64,000 bases of DNA from CAYSDH01 sp964429805 (GCA_964429805.1 CAYSDH010000002.1:50380-114379); one strand, 5' to 3'. Shown: positions 25,132-33,774, numbered from the stretch's first letter. Notes: generated by a model not told the origin, from the letters alone. Program-made: numbers and translations.

Positions 25132-26469
25132 ATGAGACATTTTTTAATGGTATCGCTATGTATCTGCTTTTGCGGATATGTGCAAGGGCAAAGCGATTGG
25201 ACGTGGACTGAGTTACCAACTATGCCAATGCCCGTGGCAAATAATGCGGTGGTGGCTGCTCAAGTTGATGGCGTACCTTACGTATACTCTTTTGGCGGCA
25301 TTGATACCACTAAACTAAACAGCGGTATAGTACAAAGCGCCATGCGATATAGCACGCAAGACATGACTTGGGAGTTCATCAATGATCTGCCCGACACTTT
25401 GGGGAAAATAGCATCCTCTGCCAATGTGGTCAACAACATGATATACATTATAGGCGGTTATCATGTCTTTGATGGGGCTCCGTTTGAGTTGTCTTCAGAC
25501 AGAGTGCATCGCTATGACCCAGAAACGAATACGTATTTGGCGGATGGCGCGCCCATACCTGTGGCCATTGATGATCAGGTGCAGGCCGTATGGCGCGACA
25601 GTTTGATTTTCGTGGTTACGGGTTGGAGTGATGTGGCCAATGTGCCTGATGTTCAAATTTATGACCCGGCCAATGATGCCTGGCAGGTGGGCAGCCCTTT
25701 GCCCAACTCAGCCATATATACCGCCTTTGGTGCCGCAGGAGAAATCGTAGGTGATACCATCTACTATTATGGAGGCGCTTCGGGGTCTGGATTCGCGGCA
25801 AGTAAGCGCTTGCGAAGAGGGGTGATTAACCCTGCCAATCCAACTCAGATTGATTGGGAATTTGTAGAGAACTCACCAGGTGATGCCGGTTATAGAACTG
25901 CCGCAGTCACGATAGAAGACAAGGTCTTTTGGATAGGAGGCTCAGGCATAGCCTATAATTTTGACGGCATAGCCTACAACGGGAGTGGGGGAGTGCCACC
26001 ACTGTTTCGGATACTGGAATATGACGCGGCTGACCTAACGTGGAACGAAGGACTTGGACAAGACCAAGGCATCATGGATTTGCGCGGTGCGGCTCAAATT
26101 TCGGAGACTAGCTTTGTGATTGCAGGAGGCATGGAGTCTGAGCAGTCTGTTACTAATCGCGTGTTTAGATTGGACTATACTCCGCAGCCTGACGACTTGA
26201 CGGAGTATGGTGAGTTGGCACAGGTGCGCCTTTATCCGACAAAGATTAATTCAGAGAGTGAGTTTTATCTGGACCTGAGCCAGTTGCAGAGCCCAGCTCA
26301 AACCTCGGTCTCTGACTTGAGTGGTAAAACACTAATGACGGTGGAGTTAAATCACACGCTCCATCAACTTTCTGCGAGCGAATGTAATATCACACAGCCT
26401 GGTATATATCTCATATCAGTCCATTCAGTTGATTTTACTCGCGCTTTTAAAATCCTCATTGACGAATAA
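25132..26469 (+). CDS. Kelch-repeat secreted protein with T9SS type A sorting domain
   Basis: This 445-residue protein has a signal peptide (MRHFLMVSLCICFCGYVQGQ; a second ATG at 25147 is possible). Residues about 35-345 hold Kelch-type blades with the Gly-Gly/Tyr/Trp pattern: YVYSFGGID, NMIYIIGGYHVFD, DTIYYYGGASGSG, DKVFWIGGSG and TSFVIAGGMES. They probably form a six-bladed propeller. Residues about 362-445 are a T9SS type A-like C-terminal domain (VRLYPTKINSESEFYLDLSQ, VSDLSGKTLM, GIYLISVHS, AFKILIDE). The product should be exported across the outer membrane with removal of that domain. It is divergent from the GH3-type gene. Its ligand is unknown. Confidence 0.85.
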   Translation: MRHFLMVSLCICFCGYVQGQSDWTWTELPTMPMPVANNAVVAAQVDGVPYVYSFGGIDTTKLNSGIVQSAMRYSTQDMTWEFINDLPDTLGKIASSANVVNNMIYIIGGYHVFDGAPFELSSDRVHRYDPETNTYLADGAPIPVAIDDQVQAVWRDSLIFVVTGWSDVANVPDVQIYDPANDAWQVGSPLPNSAIYTAFGAAGEIVGDTIYYYGGASGSGFAASKRLRRGVINPANPTQIDWEFVENSPGDAGYRTAAVTIEDKVFWIGGSGIAYNFDGIAYNGSGGVPPLFRILEYDAADLTWNEGLGQDQGIMDLRGAAQISETSFVIAGGMESEQSVTNRVFRLDYTPQPDDLTEYGELAQVRLYPTKINSESEFYLDLSQLQSPAQTSVSDLSGKTLMTVELNHTLHQLSASECNITQPGIYLISVHSVDFTRAFKILIDE

Positions 26470-26586
26470 GCGACATACACTCATGTAGCCACAATTTCGC
26501 CAAAAGCTGATTAAAAAATCAAGAAGTCGTGCACGTCTATTCTTCCATCGCTTCGCTTGTATCGTGGTTAAATCGAATGTGAAGGC

Positions 26587-26636
26587 AAAAAAAAACAGGC
26601 TAAACAACCTGCTTTTTACGGCCTTTCACGAAGGCC
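26587..26636 (-). terminator. Terminator region of sppA (two hairpins)
   Basis: Reading the minus strand, a GGCCTT/AAGGCC hairpin (26620-26636) is followed by a CAGG/CCTG hairpin (26596-26611) and nine T. The second hairpin with its T run is the likely terminator. Confidence 0.55.
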
Positions 26637-26654
26637 AAATATGTGTGTAGTAGA

Positions 26655-28445
26655 TTATTCTATCTCCAGCAAAAACGGCATTCTTGCCTGCACGCCTTGC
26701 CACTTGGTCATGGCATTGATGCGCTTTGCCTGCTCTACGAGTTTCATATCTTCTCCGAGTACCTCGGCCATGATGCTCATCTTCACGCTCGCACCAAGAT
26801 CTTCCATCAACTGCTGTATTGGGTCTTTCTCTTCTGGGAAATTTTTGACCTTATACTTCTCATCTAATCCCGCCATGGTGGCCGCCTCATCTATGGCCGC
26901 TTGAAGTCCACCAAACTCGTCTATCAGTCCTTTTTCTTTGGCATCCGTACCAGACCAGACACGGCCCTGACCAATGGAGTTCACATACTCTTGCTCCATC
27001 TCACGTCCGGTAGCTACTTTTCCTGTAAAGTCATTGTAGATATCATCTACCACGCCTTGCCACAGTTCTTCTTCGTTGGCACGCAGCGGTCTGCTAATGT
27101 CAAATATGTCGGCATATTCATGTGTTTTAACTCCATCAAAATGGACACCGAGCATGTCTTCTGTTAGCTCTTCCATATTTGGCATCGTGCCAAACACACC
27201 AATTGACCCCGTAATCGAATTCTCATTGGCAAAAATCTTATCAGCTTCACAAGCTATGTAGTATCCGCCCGAAGCGGCCACGTCACCCATTGACACGATA
27301 AAGGGTTTAGTATCTCTGCACAAAACTGTTTCTCTCCAGATGATATCACTGGCCAGGGCACTTCCTCCGCCAGAGTTCACACGCAGTACAATAGCTTTGA
27401 TGGCCGAGTCAGCTCTGGCTTCTGCCAGCATTTTTGAAAGCCCCTCAGAGCCGATACTTTCTGCATCACCGTCACCCATGTCTATACCACCTGTGGCATA
27501 AATGACTGCCACTTGCCCGTCTTTGTTGTAGACCGTCTCATGATCTATGAAGTCACTTGCTTGGGCATGAGTGTACGCTCCCAGACTCAAGTATTCTATT
27601 TCCTCATCGGCTTCTTGCCCTAGTTTTTCTCTCAGTAGGGCTTCTATTTCATCTCTATACTTTGACCCGTCTACCAGGCGAGCAGCGATAGAAGACTCCA
27701 CGGTGCGGCTGGCCATGGCATTCACTTGTGTGTTAAGTTCATCGACAGACATGCCTCTTGAGCTGGCCATTTCTTCAGCCATGTGGTCCCATATTGTACC
27801 AATAAATCGCGATACCTGCTCCTCATTTGCAGCACTCATGGAGTCAAGCAAGAATGGCTCAACAGCACTTTTAAATTTGTTGTTTTTTGGCCTGATTACC
27901 TGCATCTCAATACCGGCATTGTCAAGAGCCTCTCTCAAAAAGGCGATGTTGGTGCTCAGTCCTTTTACTTCAAGCGCACCTTCTGGCTGCACATAAAGCT
28001 CATCGGCTGTTGAGGCAAGATAGTAGGCACCTTGACTATATACATCGCTGTATCCAACTATCCACTTGCCAGACGACTTAAAGTCTATCAAGGCTTCTCT
28101 TATTTCTTGAAGAGTCCCAATACCACAGTTCACCATTCTGGACTCGATAAAAATTCCCTCAATGCGCGAATCAACTTTGGCCTTGGCGAGTTGCTTCAAA
28201 ATATTGTTTAGACCGTCTTTCTGCTCTGACTGAAAGGTGGCAAGGTTTATATTTAGCTCATTCTCCGAGTGCTTGTCTACGATTTCATTCTCAAAGGTGA
28301 GATGAAGTACACTTTTGTCTTCCACTTGAGTGACTTTGCCGCTGTCTCCAGCTGAAGCTATGGCTGCAATAAAAATGAAAAAGATAAATACAAAGGCGAC
28401 TAGGGCAAGAAGTGCGGCTAGGAAGTACTTGAAAAAAGAGTTCAT
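26655..28445 (-). CDS. sppA: Signal peptide peptidase SppA (67K type)
   Basis: This 596-residue inner-membrane serine protease degrades cleaved signal peptides. One N-terminal anchor (YFLAALLALVAFVFIFFIFIAA) precedes two ClpP-like halves. The general-base Lys lies in the N-terminal half in NNKFKSAVEPFLLD, and the nucleophile Ser in the C-terminal half in SMGDVAASGGYYIACEADKI. This is the double-length E. coli type. I chose the ATG at 28443-28445 over one 7 codons upstream because the promoter box (28464-28471) overlaps the longer start. The heavy load of Sec/T9SS-exported proteins in this genome fits its role. Confidence 0.95.
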   Translation of the reverse strand: MNSFFKYFLAALLALVAFVFIFFIFIAAIASAGDSGKVTQVEDKSVLHLTFENEIVDKHSENELNINLATFQSEQKDGLNNILKQLAKAKVDSRIEGIFIESRMVNCGIGTLQEIREALIDFKSSGKWIVGYSDVYSQGAYYLASTADELYVQPEGALEVKGLSTNIAFLREALDNAGIEMQVIRPKNNKFKSAVEPFLLDSMSAANEEQVSRFIGTIWDHMAEEMASSRGMSVDELNTQVNAMASRTVESSIAARLVDGSKYRDEIEALLREKLGQEADEEIEYLSLGAYTHAQASDFIDHETVYNKDGQVAVIYATGGIDMGDGDAESIGSEGLSKMLAEARADSAIKAIVLRVNSGGGSALASDIIWRETVLCRDTKPFIVSMGDVAASGGYYIACEADKIFANENSITGSIGVFGTMPNMEELTEDMLGVHFDGVKTHEYADIFDISRPLRANEEELWQGVVDDIYNDFTGKVATGREMEQEYVNSIGQGRVWSGTDAKEKGLIDEFGGLQAAIDEAATMAGLDEKYKVKNFPEEKDPIQQLMEDLGASVKMSIMAEVLGEDMKLVEQAKRINAMTKWQGVQARMPFLLEIE

Positions 28446-28463
28446 AGGGGTATTGAATTTTCT

Positions 28464-28471
28464 CAAAGATA
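28464..28471 (-). promoter_or_regulatory. -7 promoter element for sppA
   Basis: On the minus strand this reads TATCTTTG, a full TAnnTTTG match, 19 bases before the sppA ATG. Confidence 0.55.
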
Positions 28472-28532
28472 ACTGAGAATGGCCAGTTTGAGGGTATAAC
28501 TACATGAAAGGAAGATCCCTGTGACAAATGGT

Positions 28533-28540
28533 TATTTTTG
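28533..28540 (+). promoter_or_regulatory. -7 promoter element for folK
   Basis: TATTTTTG is a full match and ends 6 bases before the TTG at 28547, which suggests a leaderless folK message. Confidence 0.45.
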
Positions 28541-28546
28541 GTCGCT

Positions 28547-29044
28547 TTGAAGGAGGCATTTCTATCACTGGGCAGTAATAATGGCGACCGTAACGCGGCT
28601 CTAGCAAGCGCTCGTGGGCTTATTATCATGGAGGTTGGCATATTGAAGGAAAGTAGTAGGGTTTACGAAACAGAGTCTTGGGGCTTTGATGATGTGCCCT
28701 TTCTCAATCAAATGGTATGTGTGCTCACAGAATTGGCACCGCATGACTTAATGGCAAAAATATTAGACTTGGAGGCCAGATTAGGCAGAACGAGGAATGA
28801 GGATGAGGAGGGCTATTCGGCCAGGATCATTGACATTGACATCATTTTTTACGCGGATATGGTGATTGATGACAGTCTTTTGAAAATTCCTCACAGGTTG
28901 ATGCATGAGCGCAAGTTTATTCTCGAACCCTTGATGGACATACGGCCCGATTTGTTGCACCCAGTTTTAAATCGCAGTATCAGAGAACTCTTGGCAGAAT
29001 GCTCAGACAAATTAAAAGTTAAAGGGCAGTCAGAAGATGTATGA
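28547..29044 (+). CDS. folK: 2-amino-4-hydroxy-6-hydroxymethyldihydropteridine pyrophosphokinase
   Basis: HPPK (about 165 residues) transfers pyrophosphate from ATP to the pterin alcohol in folate synthesis. Motifs are FLSLGSNNGDR at the N-terminus, RVYETESWGFDDVPFLNQ, DLEARLGRTRNEDEEGYSARIIDIDIIFY and IPHRLMHERKFILEPL. The family normally starts 4-6 residues before FLSLGSN, and no ATG is in frame there. TTG at 28547 (or 28538) is the only reasonable start. Its stop lies inside the next kinase gene (8-base overlap), so folK and the kinase form an operon. Function is secure, the start less so. Confidence 0.9.
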   Translation: MKEAFLSLGSNNGDRNAALASARGLIIMEVGILKESSRVYETESWGFDDVPFLNQMVCVLTELAPHDLMAKILDLEARLGRTRNEDEEGYSARIIDIDIIFYADMVIDDSLLKIPHRLMHERKFILEPLMDIRPDLLHPVLNRSIRELLAECSDKLKVKGQSEDV

Positions 29045-29678
29045 TTTTATTGCCATAGAAGGGAATATTGGAGCAGGTAAAACCACGCTCTCCACTATGA
29101 TTGCTGAGCAAACTGGACGTAAGCTTATTCTCGAGGAGTTTGCGGATAACCCTTTCTTGCCCAAGTTTTATAAAGACCAAAAAAGCAATGCCTTTCCCCT
29201 CGAGTTGTTCTTTTTGGCCGAGCGCTACCATCAGCTCAAAAACCATTTTTCAGCACCAGATTTGTTTCAGCAAAAAACGATTACGGATTACTTTATAGGT
29301 AAGTCGCTCGTTTTTTCTCGCTCTAATCTCGATGAAGATGAGTTGAGGTTGTTTAACAATCTGTATAGCATCATGTTTTCTTCTCTGCCCAAGCCAGACC
29401 TCTTGGTATACCTGTTTTTAGACATCGAGGGCCTGCAGCGAAACATTAAAAAAAGAGGAAGGAGCTTTGAGCAGGATATGCAGAACGAGTACCTCGTCAA
29501 TATCCAAAAAGGCTATTTAGATTTTTTGAAACAGCAAAAGGACCTCAGGACCCTCGTTGTTGACATCAACAATATCGACTTTGTCGAAGATAAAACACAG
29601 TTTAAACGGCTTTTTGGGCTGATTGAACGAAATTATCCCAAAGGTCTTACTTATCTAGACCTTTCGGGGGATATTTGA
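29037..29678 (+). CDS. Second deoxynucleoside kinase-like protein (divergent catalytic motif)
   Basis: This 213-residue protein has a P-loop GNIGAGKTT (residues 9-17), then EEFADNPFLPKFYKD and SNAFPLELFFLAERYHQL, aligning well with the kinase at 22036. Where the other kinase has Asp-Arg-Thr, this one reads ITDYFIGKSLVFSRSNL, so the catalytic or substrate Arg is replaced by Tyr. NIKKRGRSFEQDMQNEYLVNIQKGY keeps the lid-type Arg residues. I recall similar folK-linked kinases in other Bacteroidota, so the change may define a subfamily rather than a defect. It overlaps folK by 8 bases and is expressed with it. Confidence 0.85.
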   Translation: MYDFIAIEGNIGAGKTTLSTMIAEQTGRKLILEEFADNPFLPKFYKDQKSNAFPLELFFLAERYHQLKNHFSAPDLFQQKTITDYFIGKSLVFSRSNLDEDELRLFNNLYSIMFSSLPKPDLLVYLFLDIEGLQRNIKKRGRSFEQDMQNEYLVNIQKGYLDFLKQQKDLRTLVVDINNIDFVEDKTQFKRLFGLIERNYPKGLTYLDLSGDI

Positions 29679-29733
29679 CGCTTAAAATTCGGGAATAACA
29701 CCTATTAGTACACCAACCCGATTTAAACTAAAA

Positions 29734-31419
29734 ATGAAAGCTATGAAAATGCACTCTGCAAAGATGTATGCCTGTTTAATCTTGACATCACTGTTAGTAA
29801 CCAGCTGTGCGCTGTTTGATGATGTGACATACACCGTTAACCCTGACCCACTTGAGGTGCATGGAGACAGTGTGAGAGTAAGCGTTACTGGAAGTGTTCC
29901 AGAGAAAAAGATGAATAAAAACGCCATTGCTGACTTGACACCTACCCTAAAGTGGGATGGAGGAGAGAAGCAACTTCGGGTATTTACAGTGCAAGGTGAG
30001 AATGCAGCTGGAAATGGAACTGTGATTAACAGCAAGACTGGAGGATCATTTAGCTACACAGACGTTATCCCTTACCAGCCAGGTATGATGAAGTCTGAGC
30101 TTTATGTGTCTGCCAAAGCTGGAAAAGGAACAAACAGAAAAGAACTAGGTGAAGCAAAAATTGCTGACGGTGTTATCGCTACTCCATACTTGGTGCAGTC
30201 AGATGACCGTCCTGTGTTTGCGACAGACAACTTCGTTAGAATAACGAAAGAAGAGAAAGCAGCGCAGTTAAACTACAAAGTGAATTCTTCAAAGGTTTTA
30301 AGAAATGAGCTTAAGGATGAAGATATCACTCAGTTTGAGGCTTTCTTGGCGCAGATTGCAAGCAATGAGCGTTTGAAAGCTACAGGAGTGCAGGTTGATG
30401 CCTTTGCCTCACCAGAAGGTGAAGTGGCGAAGAATGACAAGCTAGCCATGGACAGAGCGCAGTCAGCACGTGACGCCATCAACAAGATGATGGAGGAAAA
30501 CAGTTTGTCTGAAGTAACTGGTATTTTGAATCAAGCTGGTAAAGGAGAAGACTGGGAAGGTTTTAGAAAGATGATGGCCGAGTCTGATATTGAAGACAAA
30601 GACTTGATTATTCGTATTCTCGAGACGTACAGCGATGTAAATGAGCGTGAAGAGCAGATTAAAAATCTCTCAAAAGCCTACACAGAAATTGCGGACGACA
30701 TCTTACCTAAGTTGAGAAGATCAAACATGGTGATGAAGTATGACGTGATTGGTTACTCAGACGAAGAGCTAGAGACGATGGCGAAGTCTTCTCCAGACAA
30801 GTTGAACTTGGAAGAGTTAGTGCTTGGAGCAAGCCTTCAAAAAGACTTGAATGATCAAGTAGCAGCATATAAAAAAGCAGAGGCTAGATTTACTGATGAC
30901 TACAGAGCGTCAAATAATATCGGTGCCATTTACTTGATGCAAGGGAAAGACAGTGATGCAGAAGCGCAGTTTAAGAAGGCTGATGCCATCGAGAGTAATG
31001 CGATTACATCTAACAACCTTGGAATAATTGCACGAAGAAAAGGAGACAGAAAAGCTGCTGCTGAGTATTTCAGAAACGGACTTTCTGCTGGCCCAGAGGC
31101 GGCATACAACTTAGGTATAGTCAACATGCAAGATGGAAACTACAGCGAGGCTGTGAGTAACATGAGCGGTGTTGATTCATTTAACTCGGCTCTTGCCAAG
31201 ATGTTAAATGGTGATGTGCCATCTGCTCAGTCTACACTTGATAAGAGTGCTGATGCGGACACTGCGATTGGAAGTTACCTTAAGGCTGTTATGGCAGCAC
31301 GGTCAGGTGACCAAGCAGGTGTGACGACTAACATCGCCAAGGCCATCTCTATGGACGCCTCATTAAAGGAAAGAGCAATGAAGGATGCAGAGTTCTTAAA
31401 CATTCCACTAGGACTGTAA
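29734..31419 (+). CDS. Lipoprotein with OmpA-like and TPR domains
   Basis: This 561-residue protein has a lipobox (LTSLLVTSC25). Residues about 28-190 are beta-rich (DVTYTVNPDPLEVHGDSVRVSVTGSVP). Residues about 195-300 include an OmpA-like element, GVQVDAFASPEGEVAKNDKLAMDRAQSARDAI, which in OmpA proteins binds peptidoglycan; the usual Asp/Arg pair is only partly visible. The C-terminal part (about 370-510) holds tetratricopeptide repeats: YRASNNIGAIYLMQGKDSDAEAQFKKADAIE, NLGIIARRKGDRKAAAEYFRNGL and YNLGIVNMQDGNYSEAVSNM. It is probably a periplasmic scaffold or wall-linked lipoprotein. PorE-type T9SS proteins mix TPR and OmpA domains too, but in another order and with more domains. Strong codon regularity suggests high expression. 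Confidence 0.75.
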   Translation: MKAMKMHSAKMYACLILTSLLVTSCALFDDVTYTVNPDPLEVHGDSVRVSVTGSVPEKKMNKNAIADLTPTLKWDGGEKQLRVFTVQGENAAGNGTVINSKTGGSFSYTDVIPYQPGMMKSELYVSAKAGKGTNRKELGEAKIADGVIATPYLVQSDDRPVFATDNFVRITKEEKAAQLNYKVNSSKVLRNELKDEDITQFEAFLAQIASNERLKATGVQVDAFASPEGEVAKNDKLAMDRAQSARDAINKMMEENSLSEVTGILNQAGKGEDWEGFRKMMAESDIEDKDLIIRILETYSDVNEREEQIKNLSKAYTEIADDILPKLRRSNMVMKYDVIGYSDEELETMAKSSPDKLNLEELVLGASLQKDLNDQVAAYKKAEARFTDDYRASNNIGAIYLMQGKDSDAEAQFKKADAIESNAITSNNLGIIARRKGDRKAAAEYFRNGLSAGPEAAYNLGIVNMQDGNYSEAVSNMSGVDSFNSALAKMLNGDVPSAQSTLDKSADADTAIGSYLKAVMAARSGDQAGVTTNIAKAISMDASLKERAMKDAEFLNIPLGL

Positions 31420-31442
31420 AGACTCCGAAAACACTTTTGAAA

Positions 31443-31475
31443 AAGCCGTCTCGTTTAAACGAGACGGCTTTTTTA
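31443..31475 (+). terminator. Strong terminator of the OmpA/TPR lipoprotein gene
   Basis: A perfect 28-base inverted repeat, AAGCCGTCTCGTTT/AAACGAGACGGCTT, is followed by T6. Between this and the next terminator (31476-31699) I see no supported gene or RNA. Confidence 0.9.
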
Positions 31476-31699
31476 TGTGGTTTGATTAAGTGATTCCGAA
31501 GCAAGTATAGCCGCGTAGAAAATGTGAGTGCTTTTCTAATCCCAGGAGTAAGATGGTGGCATCTAAGTGATGGATGTATCAATGTCAGTATATCATAATG
31601 CTACAGATGATTTGCTTCAGCGAAAGACTCAGGTTGCTTGACGCATAGCCCCAAAGTCTGGCGGTCTCTTCTGACTGTCTGGTCGGAAAAACTCAGGGC

Positions 31700-31738
31700 A
31701 TAAAAAAACCGCCTAGCCTGAGGCTAGACGGTCAATTT
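31700..31738 (-). terminator. Terminator of the Cys/Lys-rich gene
   Basis: The hairpin ACCG-c-CTAGCC / GGCTAG-a-CGGT (one mismatch, three-base loop) has a T run on the minus strand, 18 bases after the gene end. Confidence 0.75.
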
Positions 31739-31755
31739 TTTCAAACTGAAAAGAA

Positions 31756-32019
31756 TTACTTCTTCTCTGCAGCTGCTTTCTTCTTAGCACAGCATCCAGA
31801 CTTAGCAGATGACTTTGAGCATGAAGTCTTAGCACCTTCTTTCTTGGCATCAGCAGTGCAGCAATCCTTTGCACAGTCTTTCGCACATTTCTTTTTCTTC
31901 TTGTCCTTATCCTTTTCAGACAACTCAGTCTTTACGATTTCGTTAGTCGAAACTGCAGTCGCAACTGTTACACTTCCTAAGAAGGCTACTAGCGACAAGG
32001 CGATCATTACTTTTTTCAT
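31756..32019 (-). CDS. Small exported Cys/Lys-rich protein
   Basis: This 87-residue peptide has a clear Sec signal peptide (MKKVMIALSLVAFLGSVTVATA). The mature part of about 65 residues is extremely rich in Lys, Cys, Ala and Ser: KDKKKKKCAKDCAKDCC, then a second Cys group TSCSKSS and SGCCAKKK. Seven Cys fall in three clusters, which suggests metal binding or disulfide cross-linking. There is no recognisable family, although short Bacteroidota peptides of similar composition are common. It is a single-gene unit with its own terminator and a 12-base palindrome upstream. Confidence 0.75.
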   Translation of the reverse strand: MKKVMIALSLVAFLGSVTVATAVSTNEIVKTELSEKDKDKKKKKCAKDCAKDCCTADAKKEGAKTSCSKSSAKSGCCAKKKAAAEKK

Positions 32020-32039
32020 AACTATATAAAGTGTTTTAA

Positions 32040-32051
32040 TACAACGTTGTA
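32040..32051. promoter_or_regulatory. 12-base palindrome upstream of the Cys/Lys-rich gene
   Basis: TACAACGTTGTA is a perfect inverted repeat lying 20-32 bases before the ATG at 32019, a place where an operator could act. This is only a candidate, since chance palindromes of this size occur. Confidence 0.25.
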
Positions 32052-32087
32052 CTCGTCAATAATACGAATATCATGCCACAAATGTTC

Positions 32088-32744
32088 TCACCATTTGGCT
32101 AAGATTGTTTGATTCCCAGTGACCACATCGTCTATATTGACCTGAACATCAGCACTTAAAGGGATGAAAACATCCACTCGACTGCCAAATTTTATAAAGC
32201 CCATTTCTCCAGATTGCAGTGCTGTATTGCCTTTTTCGGCATAACAGATAATTCTTCGGGCTACTGCACCGGCTATCTGACGCATGAGTACACGTCCTTT
32301 TGAATTGTCAACTACAACAGTAGTACGCTCATTATCCGTAGAGGATTTTGGATGCCAGGCCACAAGAAACTTTCCGGGGTGATATGCCGAGTAGGATACT
32401 TTTCCCGCTACAGGAAACCAGTTGATGTGGACATTGAGCGGAGACATGAAAATGGAAATCTGTCTGTAAGGCTCGTCAAAGACTTCACCCTCTACGACTT
32501 CTTCTATCACAACTACTTTACCATCACACGGACAGACGATGAGGTCATCTCCAGTGACAGGAGTTCGCTTTGGTACTCTAAAAAACTGATAGAACAGATA
32601 GAGAAAAACCAAGATAAAAGCGATGAGCAAATAATTGAACGGAGCTGAAACTTTAAAGTACCAAATGGCTATTAAACTAAGCGCAGCTATCAGTGTCGAT
32701 GTGGCCAAAATAATGCGGCCTTCTTTATGGAATCCTACTATCAC
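32088..32744 (-). CDS. psd: Phosphatidylserine decarboxylase proenzyme
   Basis: This 218-residue inner-membrane enzyme makes phosphatidylethanolamine from phosphatidylserine. Two hydrophobic helices fill residues about 12-50. Family motifs are IFMSPLNVHINWFPVAG, YHPGKFLVAWHPKSSTDNERT and the self-cleavage site near the C-terminus, GFIKFGSRVDVFIP, whose Gly-Ser pair yields the pyruvoyl group. The short length fits the compact Bacteroidota/archaeal-type class. It is 4 bases from cdsA in the same minus-strand operon. Phosphatidylserine synthase itself is not in the window. Confidence 0.93.
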   Translation of the reverse strand: MIVGFHKEGRIILATSTLIAALSLIAIWYFKVSAPFNYLLIAFILVFLYLFYQFFRVPKRTPVTGDDLIVCPCDGKVVVIEEVVEGEVFDEPYRQISIFMSPLNVHINWFPVAGKVSYSAYHPGKFLVAWHPKSSTDNERTTVVVDNSKGRVLMRQIAGAVARRIICYAEKGNTALQSGEMGFIKFGSRVDVFIPLSADVQVNIDDVVTGNQTILAKW

Positions 32745-32748
32745 GCGG

Positions 32749-33555
32749 CTAAGGTAAGACGATTGTTCCGAAATAAATGAGCACGCAGAGATACATAAAC
32801 GGTATACTCAGTAGCAAACCGTCAAATCGGTCTAGAATCCCTCCATGACCAGGCATGATTCGGCCTGAGTCTTTGACTCCGGCACTGCGCTTCAAGCTTG
32901 ACTCCACAAGGTCGCCCATGGTGCCGAGTGAAGAAATGATAATGGCCACATGGACGCAAATCAGGAGTTCGTCAGTTGCCGTTTTACCGATGAGTATAGC
33001 TACGATAATTGTGACGATGAGCCCGCCAAAAAAACCCTCCCACGTTTTTTTTGGAGACAGTCTTTCAAAGAGTTTTGTTTTTCCAAACTGTCGTCCGGTG
33101 AGATAGGCAAACGTGTCATTAGTCCAAAGTAAAATGAAGAGGTAGAGTACAACCTCTGCGTGTTCCAGTCTGCAAAGCATGGCTAGTAAACCAAAAGGTA
33201 ATGAGACTCCGATAACTGCCCAGATGGCATCTAACCACAGGGGTGTGCGTATATTGAAATACAGTCTATTGAGTCCCATAAACAGGCTAAAAGGAACGAT
33301 GGCTATCAGGCTGTAAATTACTTGGTCTTGCTCTCCCCACATGGCGATCGATAGATACAAGGTGAGAGCGGCAATGACTGCACAGATATGCTGAAGGCGA
33401 CCCTTTAGTCCAATAAGTTTGGCGAATTCTATTGCGCCAATGGCTGTGAATATTCCAAACAAGATGAGTGCTGTATTAGAGTGGTAGAGGATGGCGGCCA
33501 CCATCAATCCCACGAAAATAGCTCCACTAAGTAGTCTAGGAATCAGATCCTTCAT
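32749..33555 (-). CDS. cdsA: Phosphatidate cytidylyltransferase
   Basis: CdsA (268 residues) is a multi-helix inner-membrane enzyme that makes CDP-diacylglycerol from phosphatidate and CTP, the precursor for all phospholipid head groups. The signature near the C-terminus is SSLKRSAGVKDSGRIMPGHGGILDRFDGL, with the metal-binding Asp residues present. FGKTKLFERLSPKKTWEGFFGG is also typical. Its start overlaps the end of the DUF2007 gene by 20 bases, so it is coupled within the rsfS-ftsH-DUF2007-cdsA-psd operon. Confidence 0.95.
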   Translation of the reverse strand: MKDLIPRLLSGAIFVGLMVAAILYHSNTALILFGIFTAIGAIEFAKLIGLKGRLQHICAVIAALTLYLSIAMWGEQDQVIYSLIAIVPFSLFMGLNRLYFNIRTPLWLDAIWAVIGVSLPFGLLAMLCRLEHAEVVLYLFILLWTNDTFAYLTGRQFGKTKLFERLSPKKTWEGFFGGLIVTIIVAILIGKTATDELLICVHVAIIISSLGTMGDLVESSLKRSAGVKDSGRIMPGHGGILDRFDGLLLSIPFMYLCVLIYFGTIVLP

Positions 33556-33760
33556 CTGCTGGATTTTCTAGGAGATAAGTTGCTTTCATATAATCATCGC
33601 GATGCACGTAGATGATGACACTACCGATACTCAAATAATTGGAATCTTGTTGATTGAGTTTCACTACACGGAGGCCCTGACTTTTAAGCATTCCAAACTT
33701 GATGTTGAGCTCAAAAGCGTCTCGGGTTTCTATGAGTTGCACCCAATTATCTCCTAGCAT
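33536..33760 (-). CDS. DUF2007-type small protein
   Basis: This is a 74-residue soluble protein. The pattern FELNIKFGMLKSQGLRVVKLNQQDSNYLSIGSVIIYVHRDDYMKATYLLEN matches the DUF2007 family, a ferredoxin-like fold of unknown function annotated as putative signal-transducing. It sits between ftsH (14-base gap) and cdsA (20-base overlap), a placement I recall from other flavobacteria. That suggests a role tied to membrane homeostasis, but this is inference. Confidence 0.8.
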   Translation of the reverse strand: MLGDNWVQLIETRDAFELNIKFGMLKSQGLRVVKLNQQDSNYLSIGSVIIYVHRDDYMKATYLLENPADEGSDS

Positions 33761-33774
33761 TCAACTCTAAGATA

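Noticed and set aside
27571..27996. 141-codon plus-strand frame opposite sppA
   Set aside because: Ser-rich antisense shadow; the minus-strand gene is secure.
31420..31755. Possible small RNA or extra gene in the 336-base gap
   Set aside because: Only two terminators are supported. The short frames there lack starts, and no promoter lies in the middle.
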